A DNA stretch of 12,188 nt from positions 1-12,188 of the forward strand of contig CAJTSB010000058.1 in NCBI GenBank assembly GCA_910578825.1, read 5' to 3'. Source of the stretch: an uncultured Lachnospiraceae bacterium. Its GTDB lineage: Bacteria; Bacillota; Clostridia; Lachnospirales; Lachnospiraceae. The notes under the pieces were generated by a model. That model had not been told where the DNA came from. It searched no databases and worked only from the letters and a program-made list of their open reading frames with translations. Positions 7,488-12,188 of this stretch are shown here, piece by piece. The translations under genes were made by a program, and so were the position numbers. The number at the start of each line of letters is the position of its first letter. Within the stretch, counting starts at the first letter, position 1.

Positions 7488-7815
7488 TCCTGCAAATTGT
7501 ATTAGCAACGATAAGAATTGTAATAATATCAATAATAATAACTCCGATAAAGATATATACAAAGCTTGCTGGTAATATATTTTCAAATAAGGCAGAAATA
7601 AGAATACATACAGCTATAACAGACATTCCGATTCCCATTGTTCTGCAAAGTCGTTTTTCGTCATATTTGGCTTTTTCATCTTCTGGAGCTGCATTATAGC
7701 CAGAAATCAACCCGCTGCCATGTCCAGAAAGCCAAAGTATAGAAAGCATCAAAATTATAACAAATGCGACCCATATAACCCAGTCAGGTCCATGTGATAT
7801 ATCTGCCAGTTTCAT
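7483..7815 (-). CDS. DUF3784 family small membrane protein
   Basis: This 110-residue protein has three hydrophobic segments at about residues 12-30, 62-80 and 84-106. Between the first and second is the stretch GSGLISGYNAAPEDEKAKYDEKRLCRTMG, written here in two parts: GSGLISGYNAAPEDEKA and KYDEKRLCRTMG. This is the hallmark I associate with DUF3784 proteins of Firmicutes. The function is unknown. AGAGGTGATAAA just upstream of the ATG on the minus strand supports the start at 7815. It runs opposite to all other genes here, convergent with the toxin gene and divergent from the binding-protein gene. It shares the AT-rich composition of the toxin-antitoxin pair, so it may have arrived with that module. 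Confidence 0.85.
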   Translation of the reverse strand: MKLADISHGPDWVIWVAFVIILMLSILWLSGHGSGLISGYNAAPEDEKAKYDEKRLCRTMGIGMSVIAVCILISALFENILPASFVYIFIGVIIIDIITILIVANTICRK

Positions 7816-7882
7816 TTTATCACCTCTCGTTTATAAATCCAGACCAAACCTGAATCTTTCCCAGACAGTGTCGTCTCTCATA

Positions 7883-7912
7883 TTGCAAATAGATTATATC
7901 AATGATATAATC
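7883..7912 (+). promoter_or_regulatory. Promoter of the binding-protein/chemoreceptor unit with operator-like palindrome
   Basis: The -35 box TTGCAA (7883-7888) and -10 box TATAAT (7906-7911) are 17 bases apart, and a TG two bases before the -10 gives an extended -10 (TGATATAAT). A perfect inverted repeat covers this region: GATTATATC (7892-7900), AAT centre, GATATAATC (7904-7912). A protein bound there would block RNA polymerase, so this is a strong candidate operator. The bound factor is unknown. The odd-length AT-rich centre is unlike the CG-centred sites typical of LacI proteins. Confidence 0.65.
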
Positions 7913-7951
7913 ACTACAGAAAAATGTCAACATAAAGATAGGAAGGATTGT

Positions 7952-9220
7952 ATGAGAAAAAAAATATGCGGGTTGTTTTTGGGGATTTTATGTACCATGG
8001 CGCTTGCAGGATGCGGACAGAAAGGGGAAACAGAGTTAGCCGGGCAAGCAGATTTGGAAGAGAAGACAAATTTGGAGAAGAAAGAGTCTCAAAAGGTTGA
8101 ACTTGTCGTCTGGGGAGCAGAGGAAGATGCGCAATTGATGAATCAGATTATCCAGAGTTTTCAGGAAAACTATCAGGGACAAGCTGATTTTCAGATTTCA
8201 TTCGAGGCGCAGGGAGAATCTCAGTGTAAGGATGCTTTGCTGGGGGGACTGGAGGATGGTGCGGATGTATTTACTTTTGCAGATGACCAATTAAATACTT
8301 TGGCGGCAGCAGGAGCAATAGAGCCGATAGAGAATGCGGACGAGATCAGGAGCAGAAATCTTTCAGCCGCGGTAGAGGCAGCCACAGTGAATGATCAACT
8401 ATATGCATATCCATTGACCGCAGATAATGGTTATTTTTTATATTATAACAAGCAATATATTACAGAGGAACAGGCTAAGACGCTGGATGGCATATTAGAA
8501 GCAGCGGCTGCAGGCAGCAAGTTATTTACCATGGACTGGACTTCAGCATGGTATGTATATTCATTTTTTGGTAATACGGGTCTTCAGGTCGGTCTAAACG
8601 ATGATGGGATTACGAATTACTGTACATGGAATCAGGCAGACGGGGAAATCCGGGGAATCGATGTAGCCCAGGCAATGCTCAGGATTGCGGGAAATCCGGG
8701 TTTTGCCAGTTATACGGATGAACAGTTTCTTGATGGAGTAAAAAATGGCACTGTGGTTGCCGGCGTCAGCGGCGTATGGAATTCCGTTGCAGTAAGGGAA
8801 GCATGGGGAGAGAATGCCGGGGCCGCCAGATTGCCGACTTATAATTGCAATGGCAGTCAGGTACAGATGGCGTCTTTTTCCGGTTGTAAGCTGGTTGGTG
8901 TAAACGCTTATTCCGAACAGCAGGAATGGGCATCCAAGCTTGCAGAATGGATAACAAACGAGGAGAATCAGAAACTTCGTTTTGAAATGCGCGGGCAGGG
9001 GCCAGCGAACATTGCGGTTGCGGACTCTGAAGAGATCAAGCAGTCGCCGGCAATAGTCGCACTTTTAGAACAGTCTGAGTTTTCCCAACTTCAGCGGGTA
9101 GGCGGTAAGTTCTGGGATCCTGTTTCAATATTTGCGGGAAATATGGCGGCAGGAAATCCCTCCGGTCAGGACTTACAGGAGCAGTTAGATGAGATGGCAG
9201 AAGGTATTTCTGCAAGGTAG
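7952..9220 (+). CDS. Extracellular solute-binding lipoprotein, sugar type (family 1, MalE-like)
   Basis: This 422-residue protein begins with a lipoprotein signal peptide: MRKK, a hydrophobic stretch, then the lipobox LAGC with Cys21 as the lipidated residue. A short charged linker precedes the binding fold, which starts at VELVVWGAEEDAQLMNQIIQ. YAYPLTADNGYFLYYNKQYI (about residues 150-170) and the later GVSGVWNS and AEWITNEENQ stretches are typical of sugar-binding proteins of ABC importers. The frame is open 28 codons further upstream, but AGGAAGG (7940-7946) and the signal peptide fix the start at 7952. No permease or ATPase gene is adjacent; the chemoreceptor follows after 32 bases. It may therefore present ligand to the receptor, or serve a transporter encoded elsewhere. 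The ligand is unknown; pectin-derived oligosaccharide is a guess from the lyase gene. Confidence 0.9.
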   Translation: MRKKICGLFLGILCTMALAGCGQKGETELAGQADLEEKTNLEKKESQKVELVVWGAEEDAQLMNQIIQSFQENYQGQADFQISFEAQGESQCKDALLGGLEDGADVFTFADDQLNTLAAAGAIEPIENADEIRSRNLSAAVEAATVNDQLYAYPLTADNGYFLYYNKQYITEEQAKTLDGILEAAAAGSKLFTMDWTSAWYVYSFFGNTGLQVGLNDDGITNYCTWNQADGEIRGIDVAQAMLRIAGNPGFASYTDEQFLDGVKNGTVVAGVSGVWNSVAVREAWGENAGAARLPTYNCNGSQVQMASFSGCKLVGVNAYSEQQEWASKLAEWITNEENQKLRFEMRGQGPANIAVADSEEIKQSPAIVALLEQSEFSQLQRVGGKFWDPVSIFAGNMAAGNPSGQDLQEQLDEMAEGISAR

Positions 9221-9252
9221 ATACATATTTCGAAAGGATTTGTTAGTGAAAA

Positions 9253-10839
9253 ATGAAGAAAAAATTTACCATTCAACAACGTCTGATACTTCCGATTATT
9301 CTTCTGGGAATTGTGGCATTGATTTCAAATGCCCTGTCGGTTTTCAGTATTAATAATGTAAATGCCAATGCTTCCAAAATCGTGGATAATTATATGGTCG
9401 GTTCGCAAACATTGCAGAACATAAGACATACCACCACAAACATACATAAGCTGGCGCTGTCCCATATTGTTGCAACGGATTATAATACCATGATTACAGT
9501 CGTGGCCCAGATTAAGGAAGAAGAAAAAACTTTAGAAACCTATTTGCAAGAATATAAAAAATACGTCATGACAGAAGAAAAGGAGACTTATGCACAGCTT
9601 TTGAAAGACTATGACTCCTTTAAGTATGCTTTGGTATATCTTGTATGTGCAAGTGCCGATAGTAAGACTCAGGACGCTTATGCATGTGCAAACGGTGATG
9701 TTGCTCATTTTGGTTCTGCTATCGCAAACAGTACCAATAAGCTTTATGAAACTGTGAGTGCAAGGACAGCCGATGCACGGCAGAGACTTTTGAACGTTTA
9801 TAACGTCTCGCTGATAATTGTAATTGCATCTATTGCGGCATGTCTGTTATTAGTGCTTGCAGCTATTCGTATTATCAAAAAGTATGTGATAACGCCAATC
9901 AAAGGTACCGTGGGCACGCTTCAGGGAAGCTCACAGAAACTTGATGAGGTAACCGGTGAAGTTTTGAAACACACCCGCACATCGGGAGATAGCGCCAGGG
10001 GTCTTTCCTCTCTTACAGGCTCTTTGTCCGCGGCAATCCAGAAGGTGGCGAATAATGCAGCAAATATTAACAGCAGCGCTATGGATATGAAAAGGGATGT
10101 TCATGAAATGGCAGAGGAATGCAGAGTCATCACGGATTATTCCACTGCTATGAAGATTCGGGCAAATGAGATGGAGGCAGCGGCACAGACTAATACAGAG
10201 GTAATTGGAAGGAAGGCAGCTGATATTCTGGAGGTACTGGAAGAGGCAATTGAAAACAGCAGGAGTGTAGACCAGGTAAACAAACTGACAAAAGATATCG
10301 TATCGATTGCATCAACGACCAATCTGATTGCCCTTAACGCATCTATTGAAGCTATGCGTGCCGGTGAAGCCGGGAAAGGATTTGCTGCGGTCGCGACAGA
10401 GATTCAATCTCTGGCAGGTTCCTGCAGTGAAACTGCCGGACGTATACAGGAGATCAATCAGGTTGTTACGAAAGCCGTACATAACCTTTCAAAGCATTCG
10501 CAGGATATGGCAGATTATTTGAGTGAGACTATCCTGACGGAGTTCAGGGAATTTGTTCTTTCCGGAAAACAATACAAAGAAGACGCCGATTATGTAAAGG
10601 AACGGATTGATGCTTTTAACAGTAGAACGGATCGGCTTAGAAATTCCATGATAGAGATAGCCGATTCCATTGAAAGTATTACCAAAGCGATTGATGGGGG
10701 AGCTGTCGGGATTTCCGGAGTTGCAGAAAGCACTATGAGCCTGGTGGAGGACATGGCGGATATTACGGGGCGCATGGACACAAACCAGGAGATTGTAGAA
10801 GAACTGAAAAAGCAGATGGAAGTATTGGTAGATTTTTAA
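9253..10839 (+). CDS. Methyl-accepting chemotaxis protein (membrane chemoreceptor)
   Basis: This 528-residue receptor has a short basic N terminus, a first membrane helix (about 11-32), an extracellular helical domain of about 150 residues (33-182) like a four-helix-bundle sensor, a second membrane helix (183-207), a HAMP-like segment starting at ITPIKGTVGTL, and a long cytoplasmic coiled coil. The signalling tip is IASTTNLIALNASIEAMRAG followed by EAGKGFAAVATEIQSLAGS (residues 352-390). Glu366, Arg369 and Glu372 match the conserved tip residues, while Met368 and the EIQSLAGS stretch depart from the usual EAARAGE and EVRKLAE. No C-terminal CheR/CheB-binding pentapeptide is seen. A GAAAGGA at 9232-9238 lies 14 bases from the ATG, a long gap, but an in-frame stop at 9247 excludes earlier starts. 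It is probably cotranscribed with the binding lipoprotein. Signalling would need CheA and CheW from elsewhere. Confidence 0.93.
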   Translation: MKKKFTIQQRLILPIILLGIVALISNALSVFSINNVNANASKIVDNYMVGSQTLQNIRHTTTNIHKLALSHIVATDYNTMITVVAQIKEEEKTLETYLQEYKKYVMTEEKETYAQLLKDYDSFKYALVYLVCASADSKTQDAYACANGDVAHFGSAIANSTNKLYETVSARTADARQRLLNVYNVSLIIVIASIAACLLLVLAAIRIIKKYVITPIKGTVGTLQGSSQKLDEVTGEVLKHTRTSGDSARGLSSLTGSLSAAIQKVANNAANINSSAMDMKRDVHEMAEECRVITDYSTAMKIRANEMEAAAQTNTEVIGRKAADILEVLEEAIENSRSVDQVNKLTKDIVSIASTTNLIALNASIEAMRAGEAGKGFAAVATEIQSLAGSCSETAGRIQEINQVVTKAVHNLSKHSQDMADYLSETILTEFREFVLSGKQYKEDADYVKERIDAFNSRTDRLRNSMIEIADSIESITKAIDGGAVGISGVAESTMSLVEDMADITGRMDTNQEIVEELKKQMEVLVDF

Positions 10840-11115
10840 GAAAAACGGTAATGCATAATTTGCGGCACAAACTGCCATGCGGTTTTCCACGCAGGTAAAA
10901 CGAAAACGTTGCGGGCGTCCAGCGATTGGGGGCATACATTTTGTGATTATCTGCAGTAGTGAAAAGTTTAAATAAAATTTTATAAAAATTTTTATTTTTT
11001 TGCGCTAATTATTTTAAGTTGTGATATAATGATAGCTGGAACGTCGGTCTATCAATGTCGGCGGACAAATATATCATTTGATGTACTGAGCAAGATCTGA
11101 GAGGGAAGAAAGGTT
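10840..11115 (+). promoter_or_regulatory. Intergenic region with AT-rich upstream element, promoter and leader of the LacI-type gene
   Basis: The first 110 bases show only weak hairpins and no convincing terminator for the chemoreceptor gene. An AT-rich stretch at about 10966-10999, including the 14-base palindrome ATAAAAATTTTTAT (10982-10995), could act as an UP element. A perfect -10, TATAAT, at 11025-11030 is preceded by TG at 11022-11023, making an extended -10. The -35 is poor (TTGCGC at 11000-11005, 19-base spacer). The leader carries an imperfect inverted repeat, ATCAATG (11051-11057) with CATTTGAT (11075-11082), a possible autoregulatory site. GAGGG (11101-11105) and AAAGG (11109-11113) precede the start codon. 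Confidence 0.6.
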
Positions 11116-12126
11116 ATGAAGGTAAATATCCGTAAAATCAGTGAAGATACCGGGTTTTCTATGTCCACGGTATCGAATGCGCTGAACCGCAAAAAAGGAG
11201 TAAATAAAGAAACCGCAGAAAAAATTCTCAAAACAGCACAGAAACTTGGTTACCGTATGGAAGAGGATATCACCAAAATCCGGTTTGTGATATTTCGCAG
11301 GGATGGACTGATTATTGATGAAAGTTTTTTTCATCCGGCGGTCATCGAGGGGGTAGAGCATCAGGCAAAACTTATGGGATATGAGATGGTATTCTGTTAT
11401 GTGGACATTAATGATCCGGATTACCGGGAACAGCTTGCCGACATTTTGGCAGATATGCAGAGCGCGGTAATTCTTTTGGGAACGGAGATGCTCGAAGAAG
11501 ATTACGAACCTTATACCAGAGCCAGGAACCGCATTGTGTTACTGGATGGGCGTAGTGAGAAATATGCATTTGACAGCGTGCTGATTAACGATACGGAGGC
11601 TGCGGCAGAAGCCGTGGAATATCTGATTCAAAAGGGGCATACAAGAATTGGTTATTTGCGGGGAGAATCCCGTATACAGGCTTTTCGTTCCCGCGAAAAG
11701 GGCTACTATCAGGTAATGTATCAACATGGCTGTGCGGTCAGGCCGGAATATATTGCGACGCTTGGAACCAGGATTGAGACCGCATATCAGAAGATGAAGG
11801 AATATCTCAGCCGGACAAAAGAGGTTCCAACCGCGTTTTTTGCAGATAACGATGTGATTGCCATCGGGAGTATGCAGGCGATGAAAGAATGCGGCTATCG
11901 GATTCCGCAGGACATTTCCGTTATCGGATTTGACGATATTGCTTATGGAATCGTTTCCGATCCGCCGTTGTCTACCGTTCATGTGTACAAGCAGGAGCTG
12001 GGCGCGAGAGCGGTTCGGGAATTGTTGTCGGCGGATAATAAAAACAGTGAGGCCAAGGTAAAGATTCAGGTTTGTGCAGAATTTATAGAACGTGGAAGTG
12101 TAAAGGAAATGATAAATGAGCCCTGA
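11116..12126 (+). CDS. LacI/GalR family transcriptional regulator
   Basis: This 336-residue regulator has an N-terminal helix-turn-helix (about residues 4-24, IRKISEDTGFSMSTVSNALN) with the usual follow-on GVNKETAEKILKTAQKLGYR, then a periplasmic-binding-protein-like sensor domain. Typical effector-domain motifs are present: FHPAVIEGVE, AFRSREKGYY, FADNDVIAIGSMQAMKECGY and RIPQDISVIGFDDIAYG. Only eight residues (48-55) lie between GYR and the first sensor strand RFVIF, whereas LacI and PurR have about 16 with the AxxL hinge helix, so the hinge is shortened. The gene has its own promoter and lies 276 bases after the chemoreceptor gene. It may control that unit, the lyase, or genes beyond 12188. 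The family call is firm; the sugar effector is unknown. Confidence 0.93.
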   Translation: MKVNIRKISEDTGFSMSTVSNALNRKKGVNKETAEKILKTAQKLGYRMEEDITKIRFVIFRRDGLIIDESFFHPAVIEGVEHQAKLMGYEMVFCYVDINDPDYREQLADILADMQSAVILLGTEMLEEDYEPYTRARNRIVLLDGRSEKYAFDSVLINDTEAAAEAVEYLIQKGHTRIGYLRGESRIQAFRSREKGYYQVMYQHGCAVRPEYIATLGTRIETAYQKMKEYLSRTKEVPTAFFADNDVIAIGSMQAMKECGYRIPQDISVIGFDDIAYGIVSDPPLSTVHVYKQELGARAVRELLSADNKNSEAKVKIQVCAEFIERGSVKEMINEP

Positions 12127-12163
12127 TATAGGCAGAGATTATAGTGTGGTATAGGACTGATGT

Positions 12164-12188
12164 ATGAAAGAGTACAGAGGTTCTATTT
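12164..12188 (+). CDS. Possible start of a downstream gene, truncated by window edge
   Basis: ATG 12164 opens a frame reading MKEYRGSI to the window end, with AGGA (12153-12156) seven bases upstream. It begins 37 bases after the LacI-type gene. A competing ATG at 12160 in another frame reads MYERVQRFY. Eight codons are too few to recognise a family or to prove coding. Confidence 0.25.

Noticed and set aside
7383..7505. 40-codon plus-strand frame reading MPQEMEELFQNICRTK onwards
   Set aside because: It has no ribosome binding site, runs through the 14-bp hairpin and the end of the DUF3784 gene, and resembles no family I recognise. It could be a gene remnant but cannot be supported.
7868..7951. 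Longer start for the binding lipoprotein at ATG 7868
   Set aside because: It would run through the promoter and put 28 polar residues before the signal peptide; ATG 7952 has a good ribosome binding site and starts a proper lipoprotein leader.
10900..10913. Catabolite-responsive (cre-like) site, ACGAAAACGTTGCG
   Set aside because: It has the central CG, but at least two conserved positions fail and it lies over 100 bases before the LacI-type gene promoter. Too weak to annotate.
10489..10935. Minus-strand open frame (148 codons) opposite the chemoreceptor 3' end
   Set aside because: It mostly mirrors the coiled-coil coding region, and its product shows no domain or credible start context.

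Overview
The window looks like chromosome of a motile, gut-type Clostridia, most plausibly Lachnospiraceae. This is inferred from gene content: a very large multidomain rhamnogalacturonan lyase with a lysine-rich BIG2 tail, a Csp-like S8 peptidase with no signal peptide, a DUF3784 membrane protein, and a sugar-type binding lipoprotein next to a chemoreceptor. Strong AGGAGG-type ribosome binding sites and sigma-A-like promoters (TTGNNN, 17 bases, TATAAT) also fit a Firmicute. No species can be named from the sequence alone.

Layout: (1) 2-4597, the 3' part of a huge secreted PL11-type rhamnogalacturonan lyase gene. Only the end of the catalytic beta-propeller is present, followed by four LamG-like domains, three InlB-B-like WSDG repeats and two basic BIG2 domains. 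(2) 4758-6467, a complete subtilisin-family peptidase with an intact Asp/His/Ser triad. (3) 6586-7317, a promoter followed by a Phd/YefM antitoxin and PIN-domain toxin pair that overlap by 17 bases, in clearly AT-richer DNA. (4) 7483-7815 on the minus strand, a small DUF3784 membrane protein convergent with the toxin gene; a perfect 14-bp hairpin lies at the convergence point. (5) 7952-10839, a solute-binding lipoprotein and a methyl-accepting chemotaxis protein, 32 bases apart and apparently one transcription unit. Their promoter carries a perfect 9-3-9 palindrome over its -10 box. (6) 11116-12126, a LacI/GalR-type regulator with its own extended -10 promoter and a shortened hinge. A further reading frame may start at 12164 and leaves the window.

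How the genes may work together: the lyase would cut the rhamnogalacturonan-I backbone of pectin outside the cell. The binding lipoprotein has no ABC permease beside it but sits directly before a chemoreceptor, so an attractive reading is a dedicated sugar-sensing pair for swimming towards glycan breakdown products, with the LacI-type protein as a possible sugar-responsive regulator. The link between lyase and sensor is inference: a peptidase gene and a likely horizontally acquired toxin-antitoxin segment lie between them. No RNA genes, CRISPR arrays or insertion sequences were seen. No gene-free stretch exceeds 300 bases; the longest is 10840-11115.
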